From Physocladia obscura (taxonomy: Eukaryota; Chytridiomycota; Chytridiomycetes; Chytridiales; Chytriomycetaceae), in contig JADGJH010000993.1 in NCBI GenBank assembly GCA_027596945.1, forward strand, positions 1-12,640: DNA of 12,640 bases, in the 5' to 3' direction. Both the position numbers and the translations under genes were made by a program. Positions 1-8,865 of the stretch are shown here, one piece after another. The notes under the pieces are model-generated. The model did no database searches, was not told where the DNA came from, and saw only the letters and a program-made list of their open reading frames with translations. Numbering within the stretch: the first letter of the stretch is position 1; each line of letters starts with the position of its first letter.

Positions 1-139
1 TTAAATACATTTTTAATATCACTAATGCATTCAACCCATTATTTATAAATCTGATGTGTGATAGAAATCTATTTAAACCTTAAGAATTGAAAAATATATG
101 AACTAAAGTTACTATAATTTTGAATTTTATTTGAATTTT
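1..139. other. AT-rich flank without a gene
   Basis: This short AT-rich stretch lies beyond the stop codon of the Plavaka-like pseudogene. It presumably holds that element's 3' untranslated end, but I see no terminal inverted repeat or other defined signal in it. Confidence 0.4.
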
Positions 140-1331
140 TCAATCATTTGTTACATCTGATTCTTCTTCTGTAAAGATATATTTACTGTGAGGGATTGAA
201 ACCCAAGAATTTTGATCAACAAAGGTGTTCAAGTAAACTTTTCCAGATTTGCCATTTTGACCATCTTGAAAGTAAGGAATCAAGTGTGCCCTTGCTTCTA
301 TTGCATGTATTGGAACAACTGCAACAGATGAATTTCTATGAAAATCTGGACTCAAAATGTAGTATCCAGTCTTGTTTTGTTCATGTTCAGGTGCTACTTA
401 GTAATGCTGCAAACATTCAAACCTAGATATCCCATATTTGTGCTTGATTGAAAAAAGCATAAGAATTTTCCCAACAAGCAACTTTGTTCCACCCAAACCC
501 AAGTTAACAACAGGTGGTTTAAGAGACTCCTAATCATACAGACACATACTGCTAGAATTGTTGTCAGTTTGGAAAAAGTCAATGTATTTTAATCCACCTT
601 CATCATAATCAGTGCATTTGAGAGTCTGAAAACAAAATATTTTGCTAAAAGCTATAGAGTTACATGCATAAGCAGGTATGTAAGCTCTCAGCTTTTGTGC
701 CAAGTTTTTAAACAGTCTATGTTCATTGGCAAGGGCATAGAAATTTTATATTTTGCTTTTTAACCAGCAACTCAAACTTGGTATTCTGCAGAGAAAGTGC
801 ATTAGACATATTATGGTTTGCAAGATGTTTTTTCATTGAAAGAACTTTGTCATAACGTATAACATAGCACATCATTTGTTCAGCAGAATTCTTTCAATTT
901 GTTGTAGCATATGCTTTAATAACATTGTTTTGATGTGTTGCTTCTAAATATTCAGTCCCAAATGAATCAGCTGCACCAAACTTCCAGAATGCAGATGGAA
1001 AAGAGCTCAAAAAATGCATCTTTGGAAAACAGAATGATTTTATCCAAGGATAAAAGGCACATAATTGTCCTTCCAAATCATCCAGATATTTTTCAAATAG
1101 AAGAAGTGAATCTTCAGAATGTGATTTTGATGAAATCATCATAACCAGATCAAAAAATGTGTGCAAGCATATTACTACATCTTTTGAAACCAGATCATAG
1201 ATGCATGGAAGTAGCTGTGCCATGATGATAAACAAAACTGTGGAAGTTATAGTACTATGTCCGGAGAATAAACTTATCATTTCTTTATGTGTATTGGAAT
1301 AAAATGATGTTAGGGTATATTTTGGGGTTTA
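140..1331 (-). pseudogene. Plavaka/CACTA-like transposase, 3' part, decayed
   Basis: This is the C-terminal part of a cut-and-paste DNA transposase. The segment from about 1331 to 897 reads THKEMISLF near its start and later PKMHFLSSFPSAFWKFGAAD, TEYLEATH and KAYATTN. The order K-H, FG..D, TEY.E..H, AY..TN is the pattern I associate with fungal Plavaka (CACTA) transposases; KDZ transposases look similar here and are the alternative. A second, shifted frame runs from roughly 730 to the stop at 140 and includes YIPAYACNSIAFSKIFCFQ, SPDFHRNSSVAVVPIHAIE and the terminal EEESDVTND. In-frame stops lie at 894-896 (TGA), 530-532 (TAG) and 398-400 (TAA). The N-terminal catalytic region is missing, so the copy cannot work. 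The upstream edge lies close to the DIRS-like fragment, so one element may have inserted into or been deleted against the other. Family assignment is from memory of motif order, not a search. Confidence 0.6.
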
Positions 1332-1364
1332 TCTCATGCACTCCACCACAGAGTAATGCAGATT

Positions 1365-2324
1365 TCAACAGGCTGGTTCTACAAACAAGAAGTCATTGTG
1401 GTAATGAAACATCACCTGTATGCCAGCTGATTTGCAGGCCCAGTGTAGAAGCTTGGCAAAGATATTGTAGAGGAAGGGAACAGAGTGGAGGCCAAAGGGG
1501 AGGAACACTTCATAGAAGTACTGGCTGTTCCACTCAAATCCCAGTAACTCCCAGTCTTCCATGCAAACAAGGATATGTCTGAAAGCATCTGAAAGATTGG
1601 CTTTAGACAGTAGGCATCCAGGGGCCAGCTTTGAGTGTGGCTGTGACAGCGTTGTCAAAGCGTTTGTATTGTAGTTCAGCTCTCGAGTCTGAGATCCCGT
1701 TGTTTACTGAAGAGGCCAGGAAAGATTATGGGTTTGGCGGCAGCCACCAGAGGACTTGGGGGCTGAGCATAAGGGTGAGAATCAAAAGTGAGGGAAAAGA
1801 GGGGTCAGGAATGGGCCGCAAGTGTGGCCCTGGGTTATTTCCTTCTGGATGTTGGAGCTGATATTGCTGGAAAACTTGAAAGCAGAAGGGGCGTTGGCAC
1901 CAAGCAGGAGGGAGCGAGGGTGTTTGAAACCAATGTCAATGCTGTATTTTATAGCATCAAGAACATCGGTAATAAGTTGCTGGTCAGGATAGTTTTTGAA
2001 GCGATGGGACCAGGCAGAAAGATTCAGAGGTGAACAGGCAAGTTGAAGGTTGGGGTGCGCAAAATGGAAGGTGGCTGATGGTGAACCGGTTGAAATGGGT
2101 TTGTTGAGCAAAGTGTTGGGACGTGCAGGGAGGGTATTAAGGTTAACAGACTTTATTTTGTTAACTGACACAGCTGGGGCAGGAGCGGGAGAAAGTGTAG
2201 GTGGGCTCCAGTTGTGTGCATTGGGGCTCAGCCACTTGCCACTGCCCATTGTGGGACAGCGGGATGGTGGTTCTGTGACTTGTGGTCCTTGCCACAGACC
2301 CAACAGATGTGGGCAAACTTGCAT
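1365..2324 (-). pseudogene. Reverse transcriptase of the DIRS-like element, inactive
   Basis: The segment 2324-1782 ends gag and opens the polymerase region: NLSAWSHRFKNYPDQQLITD, a run ending in NAPSAF, then GHTCGPF. After frame changes near 1780-1630 the palm follows: SVNNGISD, LQYKRFD, KANLSDAFRHI, LLGFEWNSQYFYEVFLPFGL and HYHNDFLFV. The words LPFGL.S.PFL and ALHW-like LLHW are typical of DIRS-type RTs. Two catalytic aspartates are changed to asparagine: motif A reads ANLSDAF (Asn codon at 1598-1596) and the YxDD motif reads YHND (Asn codon at 1397-1395). Thumb, connection and all downstream domains are absent. This is a dead fragment; the RT identity is firm, the DIRS class likely. Confidence 0.72.
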
Positions 2325-3334
2325 GGATTGTCGCAGAATGGTTGACTGGTGTTCCAGTTGTAACAGGCAGCAGCGCCGCCTCCTCTGTTTCCCAAGGTCA
2401 AAGGTCTCTTGGATGGGGCCAGCAAATTGATTCTGATTAGTGAAGACTGGAGTTGCACTTGGGACTGCCCAAAATCGAAATCGAGGTCGTCAAGGGCAGG
2501 CTGGAGGACTGCAAAGGCATATTCTTTGATGGCCCTGAACTGGTAGTCTCCACTGGCAGATTTTGTCAAGGTAAGAGGCCCAACCTGCAATGAGGGCAAA
2601 TGGCATTCCAATGCCGTAGGTGAGCTTGTAACCTGCGCAATGTATTGCCCACCACGTTGAAAGGGCGCAGACCAGTCTCATTGGCGGCCCAATTTTTGTG
2701 AGTGCTGTATCCTTTCCATCTGTTTCATGAAAAATTCCATTGTTGCACAGCATTAACCCGCCAGGCTGGTGCTCTTCTCCAACAACCATACACGAGTGAT
2801 GTAAATTGCTAAGGAAAATGTAAGGAGGAGGATCTTGTGAATAATTTGGGCAGGGACAAGGGGGAAGACGCAGGCAACACTTTTACCTTGCAGGTGAGTT
2901 GGGAACCTAGGCGCTGTAGGAGCAGGAGCAGGAGGCAGGGGCGGAGTAGACGCAGCCTCGGGTGCTGTCCTGGATGTGAAGACTGGCATGACTGCAGCAA
3001 GGACAGTGGACACAACAGCTGACACATTTGGTTGGGCAGTTTGTGCTGGCTGTTGTAGCTGCTGTGGTTGGGTTTGTTGCTGCTGCTGCTGCTGCTGCTG
3101 GAGGACTTGCAGGTGCACGCAGTCTTCCAGATGGGAAATGTGCTCATTGATTGCAGCAAGCACATATTCCCAGTTAATCCCTGAGAAGTTGTTGAGGGCG
3201 TTGGTCCAAGCGCTGAGGTTGTCAGCAGAGGTGCAGCGACTGAGTGAGGCCAGCAAGTGGCTGGTCTCGGCAGTGCTCCTATATGGCTTCATGTCCTTGC
3301 AAATTGGGCACAGAAGGTAAGCGGCGAGAACCAT
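2228..3334 (-). pseudogene. gag-like ORF of the DIRS-like element, frameshifted
   Basis: This would be the structural protein that packages element RNA. The N-terminal piece (3334-2753) starts MVLAAYLLCPICKDMKPYRS, has an acidic/polar stretch with SGINWEYVLAAINEHISHLE, a run of nine glutamines and then a Pro/Ala-rich linker. The C-terminal piece (about 2640-2228), in another frame, contains a cysteine/histidine knuckle: FCDNPCKFAHIC, then WVCGKDH and NH. This resembles the zinc-binding region seen near the end of gag-like proteins in fungal DIRS/Ngaro elements. Between the pieces the frame shifts at least once (about 2850-2640), so no intact protein is made. The ATG at 3334 is the likely original start because open coding resemblance stops there. 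Confidence 0.55.
3078..3100 (+). repeat. (TGC)n trinucleotide microsatellite
   Basis: About eight uninterrupted TGC/GCA units. On the minus strand they encode the polyglutamine run of the gag-like protein, so the repeat is part of the retrotransposon rather than an independent insertion. Confidence 0.9.
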
Positions 3335-3412
3335 TGGGGCAATGACTGCACTAGACGTGGGTCGTTAAAGAGAAAAAGATAAAGAAAATTTTAAACTTGA
3401 CAAGTCTCCTTG

Positions 3413-3463
3413 CCTTGTTGAACTGGTTTTAATAAATCAAAACCTTGCACAATGACAACAAGG
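3413..3463. repeat. Imperfect inverted repeat (hairpin)
   Basis: The outer arms CCTTGTTG (3413-3420) and CAACAAGG (3456-3463) are perfect complements. Inside them GGTTTT (3425-3430) pairs with AAAACC (3439-3444) around an 8-base loop. It lies about 80 bp upstream of the gag-like start and could be a remnant of an element end, but chance cannot be excluded. Confidence 0.4.
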
Positions 3464-4686
3464 TGCTGAACAAACTAACCATACATGTCCACCGATGACT
3501 GTACTACATGCTGACACAGCAAATCTGTGACAGCAAAAGCAGTAGTACAATACTGGCTCCTTATTTTGGGAACTTGAGCTGCTTTTTGGATGTTCTAAAG
3601 AAAGCAAAAAGGAACAAATGAAAAAGGACCCCAAAAGAGTGAAATCAATCAAATCAAATGAAATCATAGGGAATTTGATATGGGCTGATTAGGCATGAAA
3701 AAAAGCTGTAAGAAGGCTGTTGGATTTTGACTTCTGAAATATTCTAAAATAAATAAACTCACTACCCAAAACTACTATCAAACTTAAGGTTCACAACAAC
3801 TCTAAGCCTTACAACTCAAAAACCAACAATTTTGAGACAAAACAACCAATGACATTTTGTCATTTCAAACTAATTCTGAACCAACCATCCATATATGATA
3901 AACAAAGAATAAGGATAATAATATAATTTTATTTAAAGTACAGAAAGCAGAAAGACAAGAGAATGTTTGAACCCTGGCTAAGTTCCAAGAATAGCAAGGT
4001 AGCATTCTTCATGCTCTGGAGATAAATAGAATAGTTAAAATAGAAACAGGTAAGAATGGTTAATAAATACACACACAACATTTTTCTCTTTTTTCCAGTA
4101 AGATACCAAGATCTTGTTTTGGCACCACCAGCAACAAGAACACTTCTCTTCACACCCAGGCTGCACTCTGTCAATGCCAGCATCTAGAGCTGCCTCATCA
4201 TTGATTGCCCTGGTCACTCAACCATATCCTGTCACCTGGGGGTAAATTTCTCTTCTCAAGGTTGTATCCACTGGTTCAATCATCAGGCAGTCCACTCCAT
4301 TTCTGGCAATACCAATGCCTTCGAGTTCTGGGGAATACTCTATCCAGGGAATGGTGCACTAAAAGGATATCCATGAACTCATTCCACAGCATTGCTAGAT
4401 CTGTTCCAAGTGTCATGGAGGGCAGGGGGTGGAAGGGATGTAAAGAAAAACGTAGCACTTATCCCTTGAGCTGCTGTGAGTCCAGTACAACAGCCCCAAG
4501 CATTACTCTCATGGTGGAAGACCCATGGTGATGCAGAGACACTGGTTGAGCTAGATACACCACTGGCTTTGCAGAGCTGTTTGCACCCTGCAAACAACAT
4601 GCCATTTTTCAGAACATCTTCAATTTATTACAGCTGTTTTCAAAATGAATAAGACAGTGAAAAAATTTCCATTTTTTTTACAAAAC
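3464..4686. other. Repeat-like DNA without a recognisable gene
   Basis: Open frames occur on both strands, notably around 4035-4600, but none has a recognisable domain, and opposite-strand frames overlap without either looking clearly coding. CpG is nearly absent, as in the neighbouring transposons, so this is most likely old repeat sequence. No terminator, tRNA or promoter signal was seen. Confidence 0.4.
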
Positions 4687-4902
4687 TTTGAAAATATTGG
4701 AGAAAAATACTGGTCTCCAGCTTGCTCACAGTCACAATGGGGTTGTGTCAGCATCCAGATCCAATTCTTTGGTGCATTATTTGGGTATGTTTGGAAGGCC
4801 AAAGTATGTGAGTGGTAGCAAAGTGACTCTTTGTTGATTGCTCCACTGTTTGTCAAACCTTTGAATATTTTCAAGCATTTAAAATAGTCAGGAATCCATT
4901 TA
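4687..4902 (+). repeat. Dispersed repeat, copy A
   Basis: This segment aligns in the same orientation with 12397-12640. Shared words include TTTGTTGATTGCTC, TTGGAAGG, ATTCTTTGG and TCAGGAATCCAT, in the same order and at similar spacing, giving roughly three-quarters identity by eye over about 150 bp. It starts with a short TATTGGAGAAAAATACTGG run that corresponds to the tandem repeat in the other copy. Translated forward, both copies contain QHPD.ILW.I.W.CLEGQ with interruptions, which may mean an old coding element, but I do not recognise the family. Confidence 0.75.
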
Positions 4903-5023
4903 TTAAAACTGAAGGTTGGAGATGAGCTTTGGCAGACTATCTCAGACGTGAGTCTAAATTTGTTGATATTGTTATTCAATCTTCAATCTCCTTTAAGCAT
5001 ATCAAAACTTTATTCACTCAAAT

Positions 5024-5700
5024 TGGTATCTGGATGAACTTAAGGATCAAGTATATGAATTTTGTGATAAATTTGTTTCTGTTGCAAGTATTTGGAGGGT
5101 ATTAAAAAGACTTGGATATTCACATAAACAGGTAACATGAAAATAATTCCTCATATTTTTCCAACATTCAATACTTTTTTAAGCTTTTTGTTAAAGCTGC
5201 AGAGCGCAATGAGATTGAGTGCCAAAATTTTCTTTAAAAGGATATTTGTCTTTCTCAAGTATGGTGCACTCAAAGCAGATGATTTTTTAGAATGGGTTCA
5301 AGAACATTTGGCAAAAAGTTTTTTAGTTAATTATATTGGATTTGCTATATTTCTTTTTACAACTGATGCAAATAAACCTGTTTCCTGGAAATGAAAGTGT
5401 CTTAGTTCTTGACAATGCAAAAATCCATAAATATCCTTGAATTCAAGTAGCTTGTGATAATGCTGGAGTTTGGCTCATTTCTCTCTCACTATATTCACCA
5501 GATTTAGATCCAGTGAGTTTCAAAATAATACACATGACTCTGGGAATTAAAAAAATTTTCTTACACAGATTAAACAGAGCTTTCACTATATCAAGAATTA
5601 TTTGCAAAGAAACAAAGAACAACTAATACATATGGATCAACAAGATGCAATTTTTGAAGCATGCATGCATGATTGTTTTTCACATGCAAATTATATTTGA
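5024..5700 (+). pseudogene. Tc1/mariner-like transposase, internally deleted
   Basis: A DDE transposase of the IS630/Tc1/mariner superfamily. The first block (5024-5137) reads WYLDELKDQVYEFC followed by SIWRVLKRLGYSHKQ, the second helix-turn-helix of this family, and ends at an in-frame TGA (5138-5140). Around 5200 comes AERNEIE, then a jump to GALKADDFLEWVQEH. I could not find the first catalytic aspartate block, so it appears deleted. The second catalytic motif is intact: SVLVLDNAKIHK with Asp at 5411-5413, followed by a TGA at 5438-5440. The third motif reads YSPDLDPVSF; the catalytic Glu is out of frame because of an apparent 1-nt loss near 5513-5515. Downstream the shifted frame gives a plausible C-terminus ending at TGA 5698-5700. 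No terminal inverted repeats or TA duplications were found. Confidence 0.72.
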
Positions 5701-6544
5701 TTCATGAAAGTATTCACTATAATAAAACATTTGAATCTTATTTGATTTTTTTTAAACTGTGATAAACAATGTTAAAAAAAAGTAATATTTGAAAGCAGAA
5801 CCCTGATAATCATCAAAATCAAAAAATTTCAGGGGTTTTTGCATTCTTGTTGAAAAAATTTTAGAGTTTCAGAAAATATTAATACAGAACTAACCAATGC
5901 AGCAATCCATGCTGTTTTCATAGTAAATGTCAATCTTAAGTGTCCAAATTGGCTTTCAATTTTTCGGTGCAAACTGCCATCTGGATTCAATCTGCAATGA
6001 TTTGAGTAAGCCTGTTCAATTTTGCTGTTAAATCAAAAATTGTTTACTTGTGTGTTGAATTAACAGATGATCCAACTTTTATTCCAATTGATTAAACAGG
6101 AGAAGACAACTTTTTTTGCTTCCTACTATTTCATGACTTTTGTTAGGAAAACCTATAAAAAATAATAAAAAACCTATTTCCTTCTTCAACCATATGACAA
6201 AATATGGTTTCTTTGCTGCAGTAGAATTTTTTACCTCAATCAAAAAAGATTCATATTACTTGAAGTTGTGAATTTTCAAAAAAGTCGGAGACTTTACTTG
6301 CAGCATATCCACATAATATAAATTTGGCTCCCATGTGGATGGATCCCATTCACTTCATTCATTTTTCAAATATTCATTGGGTTTTTCCAGTGATTGGATA
6401 ATTCAAATATAACTACTACTGCAATAAAAGCTGTTAGATGCCAAATTAGCTGTTGTGTGAAGCCAAAACCAAAATCCAGGATTGATCACAACTCAAAGGC
6501 AAATTCTCAATGAAATCACAAACTTGATACCTACAGCACATTCT
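5701..6544. other. AT-rich spacer between transposon remnants
   Basis: No gene is recognised. A minus-strand stretch at about 6000-5885 stays open for some 40 codons and looks protein-like (NPDGSLHRKIE, GHLRLTFTMKTAW) but matches nothing I can name. The rest is AT-rich and CpG-free with many stops in all frames. Confidence 0.4.
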
Positions 6545-7706
6545 CAGTCTGACACAGTCTGTCAAGTTGCTAAAACACATCAGCTATCATTTAGACAAGC
6601 TTTTTGAATGTATCAGGGCAGTTTGGCACACAGAAAACAGCTTAAAAGCTGACAAATCTTCACTGATACTGAAGAAAATATGTTTGTTGCTATGCTTGAA
6701 GCTTATGCAATCTGCCACCACCCTTATGCAAGGTGGATTTCTTGGATTTCCCAAAACAATATTGCGCTGAACAGTGTGGCTTGGTGGAATGGAATGGAAT
6801 CCTGATGGGTGGTTTCATGGGTTTATGCTTCAGCATGAACACAACCTTTCACAAAGAGCTACAAAGTATCTGAGCACTGCACAAATCAACCCAATAACTT
6901 AAGCAGAATGCAAGCAATGAGTCAATTGTTTTGAAAATTGGATCATAGATGTACACCTGACAGCCATTAACATCATCAATGTAAATGAAATGCAAATCAA
7001 ATTGGAGAATGATAATGTTCAGCAAACTTACATTGTTACCACCACCATAGAGCTGCCAAATGTAAATGTTGGAGAGTGCGGTCATTATTCTACAGCCATA
7101 CCTTTCATATCTGCAGCTGGGGAACATGTTGTAGATTTTATTATCATGCCTTTCAATTTCAAAAAATTTGTATTTATTGTTGAACACAGTAGGCAATCAC
7201 ATTGAGGTGATGTACCAGTGTATTTTGCATTCAGTAAAACTGGTTTTTTTTCTTACTGAGAAGCAATGGCTTCCAATTCTCGAAAAGTTCTCAGATGTTT
7301 GACTCCTGGAATTTTAATGGACAATCTGGGAACACACAGAACAATTGATGTTTTAAAACTTTGCCATAACAAAAAAATCAAGGTGTTTCATTTGCCTGCA
7401 AACACCTTACATTTTTTGCAGCAATTGGACAGTCTCTATTTTGCTGTTTTGAAACAAACAATCTTTGCAAATTTTCACAAAAAGCTTGCATTTACCTTTG
7501 GACCACTTGGCACACTTGGTCCTGAATTGTTAAAAACTGCTTTTACAGTTCATGCAGAGATATCCAAATTGGTAATTGTGGCCTTTGGCAGAATGTTGGA
7601 CTTTTCCCTTTCAACTCAAAAAAAAATTCTGGATCAAACATATACCAACATTGCCAAAGAACCAACCAACAAATCAAGAAAAACACAGACAAAGCTGTTA
7701 AAGTAA
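6545..7706 (+). pseudogene. Pogo-like (DDE_1) transposase, inactive
   Basis: The N-terminal part (about 6557-6800) reads VCQVAKTHQLSFRQAF, then MYQGSLAHRKQLKS and a DTEENMFVAMLEAYAI helix region, the layout of the paired helix-turn-helix/CENP-B-like DNA-binding domains of pogo transposases. It carries several in-frame TGA codons. A frame change near 6800 leads to one frame running from 6831 to the TAA at 7704-7706, with stops at 6900-6902, 6918-6920, 7203-7205 and 7257-7259. In this frame are INVNEMQ (normally N-x-D-E; the first catalytic Asp is Asn, codon 6984-6986), ISAAGEHV, ILMDNLGTHRT with the second Asp intact, and LHFLQQLDSLYFAVLK with the third Asp intact about 34 residues later. It ends in a basic tail. 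The protein is dead, but the family is clear. Confidence 0.78.
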
Positions 7707-8865
7707 TTAAATGTTTATTCTGAATAAAAATAACAAGTAAAATATAAAAAAAGTCAAGATAAAGGCCAACTGGGTGTTTGATGAGGGAAAGGCATATACT
7801 GGAGAGAAGAAAAGAGTTAAAAGACAAATCAGAAAAAAGGCAAAACAAAATTGTGGAAAGAAAATGAGCCCATTTGGCCAATCAGGATCAAAGACAATGT
7901 TGTGGAGTCTCTGGACAAGCTTGCTGCACAGAAAATCAGTGTCAAATATATTCTTTTTCTTTCAGTTTTGAATAAAAATTTATGTGTTATGAATCAAGTT
8001 TCAAAGTTGAAAGCATTTATCCAGGGGATAAATGATCATGAAACAGATGTTGCAGTTATTTTTTTGTTGCATGGAAAAAATTGTGCACTCGGAGAAACAA
8101 AAACCAAAACATGAACAATCAAAAATAACCAAACAAATAGACAACCAATAAAAAATAAAATTATATATGAAATATAAATAAATAATTATTTACAGAATGT
8201 AAATAGACAAATGTATACAAAATAATAAATAAATATTTACAAAGATAATTAATGAATAAAGTCAAGGTGTTTTGAACAAACTCAACCATCATGTGAGAAT
8301 CTCACAAATTCTTCAGAATTCACAATCATTCACATTCATTAACAACAATTCATTTAATCCACCCTACATAATTCTCCTTTTGCTATCATTCTTTTTCATT
8401 TTGATTGCACTATTTTTTATTTCACTCTTTTTGAGATTTTTGTGTGGAGTCATTTCTAAGCTGTTATCTTGATTAGAAAAAACTATAAAAGGGATTTCAT
8501 TTTAAATAAAAACTAGGTCAAATATTATAAAATAGGGAAAACTCGGTTAGCATCACAAATTTGTTAACAATTGAAGATTGAATCAAGTCTTTGCTGGACA
8601 GATCAAACAAATTGTCATTCACTGAAATAATAGTCTGATTAAATTTGTTTTGATTAAAATGAAATAAAAGTCCATCATGCAACAAATACATATTCATGTC
8701 ATTATTATGTCAAAACTGACAGTAAAACAGCAGTAAAATTTTCAAGATTCATTTTTAGTAAATCTTCAAGAAAACAAAAGAAAGTATTGGTGCAAATTTA
8801 TGGACACAGAACTTTTTTCGATTCCGTGACTTGTTTGGTTGAAAACTCATCACAAAAATACTACA
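7707..8865. other. AT-rich spacer with one unexplained open stretch
   Basis: Between 7774 and 8112 two overlapping plus-strand frames encode a Lys/Arg-rich piece (EKKRVKRQIRKKAKQ) and then KDNVVESLDKLAAQKISV through INDHETDVAVIFLLHGKNC. It may be a displaced tail of the pogo-like element or another remnant; I do not recognise it. From 8115 to 8865 the DNA is very AT-rich with no gene. Its last part forms the 3' flank of the methyltransferase gene, and no clear polyadenylation signal was identified. Confidence 0.4.

Larger units (their letters stand above)
1365..3334 (-). mobile_element. DIRS/Ngaro-like retrotransposon, truncated and degenerate
   Basis: A minus-strand element with a gag-like region (3334 to about 2228) followed by a reverse transcriptase region (about 2130 to 1365), in the order usual for DIRS-like elements. 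The reading frame is broken several times. After the YxDD-equivalent motif at about 1400 the frame stops, and none of the RNase H, methyltransferase or tyrosine recombinase domains that such elements normally carry follows; the next sequence is the Plavaka-like fragment. The block is richer in G+C and CpG than the other transposon remnants, so it may be a younger arrival. No terminal repeats were identified. Assignment to DIRS rather than Ty3 rests on the wording of the RT core. Confidence 0.6.

Noticed and set aside
1289..1582. Plus-strand ORF of 97 codons
   Set aside because: It lies antisense to the reverse transcriptase core, whose motifs are clear on the minus strand.
2976..3320. Cysteine-rich plus-strand ORF with a poly-Cys run
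   Set aside because: It is the antisense of the polyglutamine codons of the gag-like gene; no independent coding evidence.
4205..4600. Overlapping ORFs on both strands
   Set aside because: No domain, no recognisable motif, and mutual overlap; treated as chance open frames in repeat DNA.
4900..5850. Terminal inverted repeats around the mariner-like copy
   Set aside because: I compared the flanks by eye and found no convincing inverted pair or TA duplication.
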